From: Bacteroidales bacterium Bact_11
Lineage (GTDB): Bacteria > Bacteroidota > Bacteroidia > Bacteroidales > UBA932
NCBI GenBank assembly: GCA_001603505.1
Contig: LUZC01000099.1
Coordinates: 1-37,275 of the forward strand
DNA length: 37,275 nt
Reading direction: 5' to 3'
The position numbers and the translations under genes were made by a program. This document shows positions 9,641 through 16,473 of this stretch, piece by piece. The stretch's first letter is position 1; each line of letters opens with the position of its first letter. Under the pieces are notes generated by a model. That model was given only the letters and a program-made list of their open reading frames with translations, searched no databases and had not been told where the DNA came from.

Positions 9641-10978
9641 ATGCACAACAGAATCAACCTCGTCATCTTCGCCTCTGCACTCCACGACAACACCAGTGTC
9701 GTCCAGTCACGCCATGAGCTATTCGAAGGCATCCGCAAGTTTGCCGCACTCGACATCCTCTATCCTTCGATGCTGCCCACCAACCGACATCGGCTGGAAG
9801 GCCTCGTCGACGGCGTCGACGCCCGTGGTTGCGCCCTTCCCAACGACCGCCACTGCAAGACGGTCTGCTTCATCGCCACCGGCGGAACTGAGGAATTCTT
9901 CAAGAGTTACTACGAGGTGCTGCCACGGCCAGTCCTCCTGCTGAGCGACGGCCTCCATAACTCTCTGGCCGCCTCGTTCGAAATCAAAACGTTCCTCGCA
10001 CAGCACGACATTGCGAGCACCCTCTTCAACGCACCGCTCGACTATAGCCCGGATTTCTTCACCGCACTGGAAAACAGTCTCTTCGGAGACGCTGATATCC
10101 CCGATACCATCACACCTTCCGATCCGCTTCCCAAGTTCGCCAAAAGCACGGTAAAAGCGTTCGAGAGGCTCCGCATCGGCCTGATCGGCGGCGCCAGCGG
10201 CTGGCTCATCTCCTCGGATATCGACCGCAAGGCCATCGAGGAAACCTACGGAACATGTTTCCTCGACATCCCGCTTTCCGAGTTGGAAGCCGCTTTTGCT
10301 GCGGTCAGGTCCGACAATCCGGAAGTCGAAAAAGTGTGCTATCGCATGGAACGCTTCCTTTCGGGCGACCGCACCCGGGAAGACCTCAAGGAAGCAGCCC
10401 GGATGTATCTGGCAATCAAGGAGCTTCGCACCAAATACGGATTCGGTGCGCTCACGCTCAAATGTTTCGGGATTCTCGATACCTGCCGGACCACAGCCTG
10501 CCTGGCCCTGGCACTGCTCAACGACGAGGGCGTTGTTTCCGGTTGCGAAGGCGACATCCCGGCACTTTGGACCATGCTCTATGTCAAGTACGCGCTCGGC
10601 GAAACTGCCTTCATGGCCAATCCCGCCTCGTCGAACCGCAAGGAGTTGACGCTTGATTTCGCGCACTGCACGATTCCGCTCTCCATGGTACACGGTTACC
10701 GTCTTCCCTCACATTTCGAGTCACAGAGCGGCATCGGCATTGCGGGCAGCGTGCCGAGCGGACGTTACCGCATCATCAAGATCTCAGGTGAAAAGCTCGA
10801 CAATTACTACGAGACGGAAGGCGACATCATCATGAACACCAACATTCCGCAGCGCTGCCGCACGCAGATCCGGTTCCGGTTTGCTTCGGAAGAAGAGTTC
10901 GAACGGTTCTTCCGCGTCAGTAAAGGAAACCACATAATTCTGTGTAAAGCCGCTGGACAGGGAGGCCCATTACGTTGA
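9641..10978 (+). CDS. L-fucose/L-arabinose isomerase-fold protein
   Basis: About 445 residues resembling the fucose isomerase-like family. The N-terminal half has the alternating strand-helix pattern of this fold (INLVIFASALHD, VCFIATGGTEEFF, LLLSDGLHNSLAASFE). The mid-part has RIGLIGGASGWLISSDID. The C-terminal half has GFGALTLKCFGILDTCRTTACLALA followed by the typical CEGDIPALWTM, in which the glutamate is expected to bind the metal ion. Known members interconvert aldoses and ketoses, but many paralogues of this divergent type are uncharacterised, so no substrate is claimed. I start it at the ATG at 9641 (MHNRINLVIF). It is divergent from valS. Its last 62 nt overlap the 3' end of the convergent maf gene, so its C-terminal 15 or so residues are constrained by, or derived from, maf antisense. 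Confidence 0.72.
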   Translation: MHNRINLVIFASALHDNTSVVQSRHELFEGIRKFAALDILYPSMLPTNRHRLEGLVDGVDARGCALPNDRHCKTVCFIATGGTEEFFKSYYEVLPRPVLLLSDGLHNSLAASFEIKTFLAQHDIASTLFNAPLDYSPDFFTALENSLFGDADIPDTITPSDPLPKFAKSTVKAFERLRIGLIGGASGWLISSDIDRKAIEETYGTCFLDIPLSELEAAFAAVRSDNPEVEKVCYRMERFLSGDRTREDLKEAARMYLAIKELRTKYGFGALTLKCFGILDTCRTTACLALALLNDEGVVSGCEGDIPALWTMLYVKYALGETAFMANPASSNRKELTLDFAHCTIPLSMVHGYRLPSHFESQSGIGIAGSVPSGRYRIIKISGEKLDNYYETEGDIIMNTNIPQRCRTQIRFRFASEEEFERFFRVSKGNHIILCKAAGQGGPLR

Positions 10979-11495
10979 AATAGGATCCGCGGATCGCGGT
11001 GATGCCCGTAAAGCCGATCCATTCCTGGACGCCATACGCACCGGCCTTGTCGAAAGGCCGGTATTTTTCTATGTAGTAGTCGATTTCAGCGTCCGACAGG
11101 GGTTTGAAATCCACTTCCGTGGTGTCGCTGAAGATATGGATCCGGTCGCTGGTACGAAGGGCGACGCCTGTGGTGACGGTATGGGTGCGGCCGGAAAGGG
11201 CACGGAGCATCATGCGGGCTTCCCTGGCGTCGCGGGGCTTGCCCAGGATCTGTTCGTCGAGGAACACGAGAGTATCGGCTGTAATAAGGACTTCTCCCGG
11301 CTTTAAGTTGCGGTGGAAAGATTCGGATTTGTGGCGCGCAAGAAACTCGGGGATGGCATGATGCGGCAGATCGGCGCTGAAGGCTTCCTTTTCGTCTTTG
11401 CCGGGTTCGACGGTAAACTCGATGTCGAGGCCTTTGAGCAATTCGCGCCGGCGCGGCGACGCAGATGCCAATGTGAATGTATACGCTTCAAACAT
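10917..11495 (-). CDS. maf: Maf family nucleotide pyrophosphatase
   Basis: 192 residues, the usual Maf/YhdE size. Maf proteins hydrolyse dTTP, UTP or modified nucleoside triphosphates to monophosphates, limiting their incorporation. The signature LASASPRRRELL is at residues 10-21, followed by ITADTLVFLD with the catalytic aspartate and GKPRDAREA. SGRTHTVTTGVAL comes next, and the C-terminal YGVQEWIGFTGITAIRGSYFNVMGLPV is the conserved end of the family. The ATG overlaps the upstream kdsC stop as TAATG, so translation is probably coupled; kdsC-maf is a common Bacteroidales arrangement. Its 3' end overlaps the convergent isomerase-like gene by 62 nt. No own promoter is seen. Confidence 0.93.
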   Translation of the reverse strand: MFEAYTFTLASASPRRRELLKGLDIEFTVEPGKDEKEAFSADLPHHAIPEFLARHKSESFHRNLKPGEVLITADTLVFLDEQILGKPRDAREARMMLRALSGRTHTVTTGVALRTSDRIHIFSDTTEVDFKPLSDAEIDYYIEKYRPFDKAGAYGVQEWIGFTGITAIRGSYFNVMGLPVQRLYTELCGFLY

Positions 11496-12100
11496 TATGC
11501 TTCGTCATGCCCGACCTGATCGGGCATCTCCCTGTTTCTTCCGGTGAGTTTCGCGAATTTCGTAATGGAATCGGGGTGGCTGCCCTTCCAGGGATTCTTG
11601 GGATCGAAGAGCCATTTGTCCTGGGGTTTGAGCACACGTTCCACCAGGTCGCGGATACAGCCGCGGCCGCCGGCGAAGGTCGACACGAAATCGGCGGCTG
11701 AACGGACTTCCGCCACTGCATCGGACGGGCAGACGCCCAGGCCCGAAGCCAGCATGGCCGGGATATCGGGGATGTCGTCGCCAACGAAGGCCACCTGCGC
11801 AGGCTCCAGGCAGATGCTCCGGCAGAAATGCAGGAAATCGGATTCCTTGTCTTTGGAAAGCATGTAGAGATGCTTGTCGCGGATTCCCAGGGAACGGGCA
11901 CGGTGCAAAAGGCTTTGCGACACGCCGCCCGTGATGATAGCGCACGGAAAACCGTTGTCCACGGCGGTCCGAACGCCAAAACAATCTTTTGAATTGAACT
12001 GCCGCAGCAGGTCGCCGTCGGGCATCGCAAGTACCAATCCATCGGTAAACACTCCGTCTACGTCGAACGCAAACGCCTTGATATCTTCAAATCGAGTCAT
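11495..12100 (-). CDS. kdsC: KdsC-type HAD phosphatase
   Basis: 201 residues of the HAD subclass C0, like 3-deoxy-D-manno-octulosonate 8-phosphate phosphatase, which makes free KDO for lipopolysaccharide. Motif I is FAFDVDGVFTDG (residues 10-21) with nucleophile and acid/base aspartates. Motif II is IITGG, and motif III is FVGDDIPDIPAM after a conserved lysine region (SKDKES). A core ending near GGRGCIRDLVERVL is typical; the last 11 residues (EMPDQVGHDEA) are encoded by a dispersed 21-bp palindrome at 11507 and its flank, so the natural C-terminus has been replaced or extended. The gene is translationally coupled to maf. A -7 box lies 8 nt before the ATG. Other KdsC-like HAD phosphatases act on related sugar acids, so the substrate is probable rather than certain. 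Confidence 0.85.
   Translation of the reverse strand: MTRFEDIKAFAFDVDGVFTDGLVLAMPDGDLLRQFNSKDCFGVRTAVDNGFPCAIITGGVSQSLLHRARSLGIRDKHLYMLSKDKESDFLHFCRSICLEPAQVAFVGDDIPDIPAMLASGLGVCPSDAVAEVRSAADFVSTFAGGRGCIRDLVERVLKPQDKWLFDPKNPWKGSHPDSITKFAKLTGRNREMPDQVGHDEA
11507..11527. repeat. 21-bp palindrome, copy at the kdsC 3' end
   Basis: ATGCCCGA, loop CCTGA and TCGGGCAT form a perfect 8-5-8 palindrome flanked by CGTC and CTCC. It encodes the last residues of KdsC, immediately before the maf start. Confidence 0.8.
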
Positions 12101-12108
12101 ACGTACCG

Positions 12109-12116
12109 CAAAAATA
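12109..12116 (-). promoter_or_regulatory. -7 box just upstream of kdsC
   Basis: On the minus strand this reads TATTTTTG (TAnnTTTG), separated from the kdsC ATG by only 8 nt. No -33 TTTG is seen. Use of this box would give an mRNA with almost no leader. Confidence 0.5.
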
Positions 12117-12127
12117 CCACTTTTTCC

Positions 12128-13294
12128 TCAGATACGCAGCTTGAGATGCAACTTGGTGAAGACCCAAGTGATGCCGACAACCAGGAATGCGAAGACCAAG
12201 GCCTTCAAAATGCCGGGAAATCCATAACAGAGGATGGCTGGCCAGTGAAGGCCCAACAGTTGCTGGACCGCATTCCAGATAGACGGAATCATAAAGCAGG
12301 TCAGCGTAGCCGTACCGGCCGGAGCGATAACGCGAGCCCAGCGTGTATAACCCTTTTGATCACACAACAGGTGCAGGATGCCGAAAACGGCAACAAAAAT
12401 CGCCAGACAGAAGAAAGCCCAAGCGGGCGTGGCCAGGTTCTTCGAGATGATCCATACCCGATGGCTCAGCAAACCCAGCACCAGCATAGACCCGGCCATC
12501 GCCAGGAAGGACTTCATCCATATACGGGTCTGCCCATTGCACCGAACCAGATGCATGGTCGTCATCATGCCGGTGGCACATATCATCGGATGGGTCCATC
12601 CGCCCGGATAGAAACCGAGGATGATGGCCCGGCTCGACCATTCGGCTGGAATGGCCTGCACGGCATTGAGCACGCAGAGCAACTCAGTCAGCAGCCAGAA
12701 TCCCCACATCTTCCGGAAATCACCCCGCAGCGCGACAAAGGCCAGTGCACAGGGAAAATACGCCCAGCCAATCAGGCCCAGGATCCCCCACCAGCCGTGC
12801 CGAAAAGGCATCCCGTGCACGTCCTTGTAGATAACCAGACCGATGAGCAGTGCTACGCCAAGGACCTGCAGGATACGGGTCCAAACCGGATAACGGCCAT
12901 CCTTGCCACGAGGATACACGTTCCAAACCAGAAAATAGCCCGTAATAACCAGTAGCGTGAAGAGGGGGCGCGACAGGCCGCCTTCCACGCCCCGCATATT
13001 CATCGAGAAAAGCCCCATCACGACGAGCGCCAGGGTGCGGGCGCAAATATGCCCGAGCACCTGCAACGCGCTGTCGCCCTTGCGGTAACGCGCACAGATA
13101 GCAAAAGGAATCGACAGGCCTACACAAAAAAGGAAGGCCGGGAAGACCAGATCGGAGAAACCCAGCATATCTTCCTGTGTCGCCGCATGGCCCATCCAGT
13201 GCGGAATACCACCCATCCCAGCAAAATCGTTGACGAACACCATCGTCACCATCGTCAGGGCGCGAAGGATATCGATTGAAGCTACGCGTTTCAT
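12128..13294 (-). CDS. DUF5009/HGSNAT-like membrane acyltransferase
   Basis: 388 residues with about ten hydrophobic segments, related to the DUF5009/DUF1624 group that includes human heparan-alpha-glucosaminide N-acetyltransferase. The N-terminus MKRVASIDILRALTMVTMVFVND is the typical SIDILRALTM family start, followed by LVFPAFLFCVGLSIPFA. These proteins are thought to move an acetyl group across or at the membrane onto a sugar amine; the bacterial substrates are largely unknown. Its start overlaps the GH3 stop by 4 nt (ATGA), which implies coupled expression with a beta-N-acetylglucosaminidase-like enzyme. That pairing fits amino-sugar handling in the envelope. Family confident, substrate inferred. 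Confidence 0.85.
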   Translation of the reverse strand: MKRVASIDILRALTMVTMVFVNDFAGMGGIPHWMGHAATQEDMLGFSDLVFPAFLFCVGLSIPFAICARYRKGDSALQVLGHICARTLALVVMGLFSMNMRGVEGGLSRPLFTLLVITGYFLVWNVYPRGKDGRYPVWTRILQVLGVALLIGLVIYKDVHGMPFRHGWWGILGLIGWAYFPCALAFVALRGDFRKMWGFWLLTELLCVLNAVQAIPAEWSSRAIILGFYPGGWTHPMICATGMMTTMHLVRCNGQTRIWMKSFLAMAGSMLVLGLLSHRVWIISKNLATPAWAFFCLAIFVAVFGILHLLCDQKGYTRWARVIAPAGTATLTCFMIPSIWNAVQQLLGLHWPAILCYGFPGILKALVFAFLVVGITWVFTKLHLKLRI

Positions 13295-14997
13295 CGGATG
13301 AGATTGCTATGGTATCCGGCCGGAAGTCCCCCCGCGGCTACAGGAAGCACGCCTTGAGCGCTGCGATGCTCCATCAGGGCGCGCGCCCCGGCAATGTTGT
13401 TGAAATAAGTATCGGAATAGCCGATGATAAACGTTTTGAAACGGATATAATCGGGTAACCGGTTCAGATCGTACGGATTGCCGAAGTAGATGCCATACAG
13501 GCGATGATGACGGCTCCAGGATGCGATCCGTGCGAACTGTTCCGGATCGATGGTCGCGAATCGCTGAGGCCCTCCGCTACGGGGACGCGGCTGCCCCGAA
13601 TGGATGCCAACGATCACTTTCCGATACCCCTTGAGCAGGGCGCCCACACTGTCGATCTGCTGCAGCGTAGCATCGCCGGGCAGGTCGAAGCGGGTGATGC
13701 GTCCATGTCGTGTAACTTCTTTTTCAAACATTCCGCTTTCAGAAGAAACAGCATTGAAAGCCACATAGGCCACTTTCGGACGAGTGGTCATCGCCATGTA
13801 GCGGCGCAGGTTGATGGGGCGGCGGAGTTTCCCGCGCACCACCGTCATCGACCGGTCGCACAGTCGCTGGATCAGTGCCTCAATGTCGGGACGAACGGCC
13901 CTTGCTTCCAGTTCAGTCGTATCTACCTGCGGAGAATAATCCGAAGAAAGCATGCCGGCCTTTTGTTTGAGCAGCAGTACGCGCCGTACGCGCGCATCCA
14001 GGTCCGCCTCGTCAAGCTCGCCTTTCCGGAAGTCAGCTTCGAGTTCTTCGATGGTCTGCTGCGTGTCCTGCGGCATCAGCAGGATATCGGCACCCGCCTT
14101 GTAGGCCAGCGTCGCCGCATTGGCATTGCCATCTGCCACGCCCTGCATCCCCAGCGCATCAGTAATAATAATCCCTTTGAATCCCATCTCGTTGCGAAGC
14201 AAACCGGTGACGATGGGATGGGAAATGGAAGCGGGCGTTCCGGTACTGTCGAGCGACGGGATGCTCAGATGCCCCACCATCACCATCTCCACGCCTTCGG
14301 CGATCAGCCTGCGGAAAGGCACGAGCTCCAGCGTATCGAGACGCTCCCGTGAGAAGGTCAGCAACGGAAGCCCCTTGTGGGAATCCACATCGGTATCGCC
14401 ATGGCCTGGAAAATGCTTGGCAGAACCATATACGCCGGCCGAACGCATTCCCCGCATATAGGCCGCGCCGAACGCCGCTACCTTTCCGGGATTCTCCCCG
14501 AACGATCGGGTGTTGATCACCGGATTGCCGGGATTGTTGTTCACGTCCACGTCGGGCGCGTAGTTCACGAAGATCTTCAGGTCGTGCAGTTCCTCTCCTA
14601 TGGCATGGCCCGCCGCCACAACAAGCGAAGTATCGGTCAAGGCGCCCATTTGCATGGCCCGTGGAAAAGCGGCGTACTCGTAGTAGCGCATCGCGGCGCC
14701 CCACTCCCCGTCGATCGTCACCAGCATCGGAATGCGGGCATATTGCTGGAGTTCATTAACCAACTGGATATTCGGAACCAGCGTGTCGTCCATCACGATC
14801 AGGCCGCCAAGCCCTTCGCGGATCCAGCAAACCTGTTGCGACCGCACTTCGGGCGATTGCCGGGAATCGATTTCGACAATGATGATCTGCGCGATTTTTT
14901 CGCGGCGCGACATCGTTCCCAGCAGGGAATCTACGTCCTGTGCGAAAACCGTCAGCGCCTGCAGCGCCGCCAGCAGGATAAGAAACATCTTTTTCAT
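13291..14997 (-). CDS. glycoside hydrolase family 3, NagZ-like
   Basis: 568 residues from the chosen ATG, with a cleavable signal (MKKMFLILLAALQALTVFAQ) indicating a periplasmic enzyme. The catalytic domain carries NYAPDVDVNNNPGNPVI, then KHFPGHGDTDVDSH (around residues 195-210), the His-Asp general acid/base loop specific to NagZ-type beta-N-acetylglucosaminidases. ITDALGM (about 285) contains the nucleophile aspartate. A C-terminal alpha/beta domain of GH3_C type follows. Relatives in Bacteroidales often carry a further beta-lactamase domain and reach about 1000 residues; that part is absent here. The likely role is removal of GlcNAc from muropeptides or glycans. The upstream in-frame ATG at 15036 would place 13 residues before the signal and overlaps the promoter, so I reject it. 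Coupled to the downstream acyltransferase. Confidence 0.88.
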   Translation of the reverse strand: MKKMFLILLAALQALTVFAQDVDSLLGTMSRREKIAQIIIVEIDSRQSPEVRSQQVCWIREGLGGLIVMDDTLVPNIQLVNELQQYARIPMLVTIDGEWGAAMRYYEYAAFPRAMQMGALTDTSLVVAAGHAIGEELHDLKIFVNYAPDVDVNNNPGNPVINTRSFGENPGKVAAFGAAYMRGMRSAGVYGSAKHFPGHGDTDVDSHKGLPLLTFSRERLDTLELVPFRRLIAEGVEMVMVGHLSIPSLDSTGTPASISHPIVTGLLRNEMGFKGIIITDALGMQGVADGNANAATLAYKAGADILLMPQDTQQTIEELEADFRKGELDEADLDARVRRVLLLKQKAGMLSSDYSPQVDTTELEARAVRPDIEALIQRLCDRSMTVVRGKLRRPINLRRYMAMTTRPKVAYVAFNAVSSESGMFEKEVTRHGRITRFDLPGDATLQQIDSVGALLKGYRKVIVGIHSGQPRPRSGGPQRFATIDPEQFARIASWSRHHRLYGIYFGNPYDLNRLPDYIRFKTFIIGYSDTYFNNIAGARALMEHRSAQGVLPVAAGGLPAGYHSNLIR

Positions 14998-15017
14998 CAA
15001 TCCAACGTATGATTCTT

Positions 15018-15048
15018 CAAAATTACGCTTTTTCAATATCTTTGCAAA
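15018..15048 (-). promoter_or_regulatory. full -33/-7 promoter of the GH3 gene
   Basis: On the minus strand TTTG (15048-15045), a 19-nt spacer and TAATTTTG (15025-15018) match the Bacteroidota consensus TTTG-N19-21-TAnnTTTG exactly. The ATG is 20 nt further on. It overlaps the oppositely oriented RidA -7 box. Confidence 0.75.
15037..15044 (+). promoter_or_regulatory. -7 box of the RidA gene
   Basis: TATCTTTG matches TAnnTTTG, 28 nt upstream of the ATG at 15073. It lies inside the spacer of the divergent GH3 promoter, so RNA polymerase binding at the two promoters should be mutually exclusive. Confidence 0.55.
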
Positions 15049-15072
15049 CAGAAATCATCCTTTGCTTTTCTC

Positions 15073-15450
15073 ATGGAAAGAATCAACACTTCCAACGCAC
15101 CGGCAGCCATCGGACCGTACAGCCAGGCCATCAACAGCGGAGCCGGCCTCATCTTCGTTTCCGGTCAGCTTCCCATCAACCCCGCAACGGGCGCATTCCC
15201 CGAGGGCGGCATCCAGGCACAGACCCGCCAGTCGCTTATCAATGCGAAAGCCATCCTCGAAGCCGCAGGGCTTGGGATGGCTCACGTCGTAAAGACCACG
15301 GTTTTCCTCGCTGATATGGGCGACTTCGCTGCAATGAATGAAATCTACGCACAGTTCTTCAGCGAACCCTACCCCGCCCGCAGCGCCGTAGCCGTCAAGA
15401 CGCTCCCGAAAGGCGCACTCGTAGAGATTGAGTGTATCGCCGCGCTATAG
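15073..15450 (+). CDS. ridA: RidA/YjgF family enamine/imine deaminase
   Basis: 125 residues, the standard RidA length. RidA hydrolyses reactive 2-aminoacrylate and related enamine/imine intermediates released by PLP enzymes, and works as a cytoplasmic trimer. Conserved signatures are AIGPYSQAINSGAGLIFVSGQLPINPATG near the N-terminus, VVKTTVFLADMGDFAAMNEIYAQFF in the middle, and the C-terminal PARSAVAVKTLPKGALVEIECIA with the catalytic-site arginine and the final glutamate. The start is fixed by MERINTSNAPAAIGPYS. The gene is divergent from the GH3 gene and its stop overlaps the convergent porin gene by 6 nt. The family assignment is secure. Confidence 0.95.
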   Translation: MERINTSNAPAAIGPYSQAINSGAGLIFVSGQLPINPATGAFPEGGIQAQTRQSLINAKAILEAAGLGMAHVVKTTVFLADMGDFAAMNEIYAQFFSEPYPARSAVAVKTLPKGALVEIECIAAL

Positions 15451-16458
15451 GATAATCGAAGACATGAAATTGACCAGGTGCGTGACGCTCTGGTCGGCCT
15501 CCTGCTTGTACATGTAATTGAGCTGGAGACGGAGTCGTTTGAACGGATGCCAACTGGCACCTACCGTCACGTATTGCTGCGCCAATCCCGGGTTGCAGGC
15601 ATTCACAGCGAAATAATCGTACCGCGCACCGATATTGAAGGTCGGCGTCACCTTGTAGCCAGCCGTCACGTACGCACCCGCGGAACGCCGTCCGTCGGTA
15701 TGGCCGAGCATGTATTCCGTTCGGGCATACGCGAACTTGCTGTCGTATGCGATGCCCACGCCCAGACGGTCATAGGGGTCGTTGACAGCAGCCGCCTCAG
15801 CGCCATAGAGACGCTTCCAATACGACACGGCCACCGACAGGTCCTTCATCGGGTAAACCATCAGGCGGCCGATGAAATCCTTGCTCTTGTTGTCGTCGGT
15901 CTTGTTGATGCCGAGACCGTTGAAAAGGCCCGCCTCGTAACGGACCAGATAATGACCGTCGGCCATCGTCACGAAACGGCCGTATAACTGCACGCCCATC
16001 TCACGACCGGTCGCACTGACTCCCGACAGGTCGCTCGTGCTCATCCGCACGAAACGCTGCACCAGCAGGGAATAGTCGATCATTTCCAACTTGAGCGGAG
16101 CATATTCCGAGTTTTCGATGGAAAGCACGGTCTTGAACTGGCCGAACTGCACGCCGAAAGCCGGACGGACGGTGTATTTCACCCAATAGTCCACCAACTT
16201 GGGCGAGGTCGCCAACTCCGCCTGCACCTTGTACTCGAACTTGCCGTACTGGTCGCTCTTGAAAAGCTCACCCGAAAGAGCCACACGAGCCCGTTTGATA
16301 TAGAAGGTATTGTTGAAGTTGTTGTCTACACTGAATCCGGCCTGGTGATAACCCGAAAGGGTAATATATTGCAACCAGGGCCTTTCCTGGGCAGAAACCG
16401 TGCGGAAAAATGGAGCTGTAAAGGTCAACAGCAAAAGAGTAAGGAAGATTCTTTTCAT
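15445..16458 (-). CDS. outer-membrane porin (OprO/OprP-like)
   Basis: 337 residues with a signal peptide ending in VSAQ and a beta-barrel pattern of alternating hydrophobic strands. Features typical of phosphate-selective-porin-like proteins (porin O/P) are ITLSGYHQAGFSVDNNFNNTFYIKRARVALSGELF, the KLVDYWVKYTVRPAFGVQFGQFKTVLSIENS strand pair, GRLMVYPMKDLSVAVSYW, and the final strands with aromatic residues. It should form an outer-membrane channel; solute selectivity cannot be inferred. It lies 15 nt downstream of the M24 peptidase gene on the same strand and probably shares its transcript. Its 3' end overlaps that of convergent ridA by 6 nt, with no room for a dedicated terminator. Confidence 0.83.
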   Translation of the reverse strand: MKRIFLTLLLLTFTAPFFRTVSAQERPWLQYITLSGYHQAGFSVDNNFNNTFYIKRARVALSGELFKSDQYGKFEYKVQAELATSPKLVDYWVKYTVRPAFGVQFGQFKTVLSIENSEYAPLKLEMIDYSLLVQRFVRMSTSDLSGVSATGREMGVQLYGRFVTMADGHYLVRYEAGLFNGLGINKTDDNKSKDFIGRLMVYPMKDLSVAVSYWKRLYGAEAAAVNDPYDRLGVGIAYDSKFAYARTEYMLGHTDGRRSAGAYVTAGYKVTPTFNIGARYDYFAVNACNPGLAQQYVTVGASWHPFKRLRLQLNYMYKQEADQSVTHLVNFMSSIIL

Positions 16459-16473
16459 GGTTCAGTATTGTTA

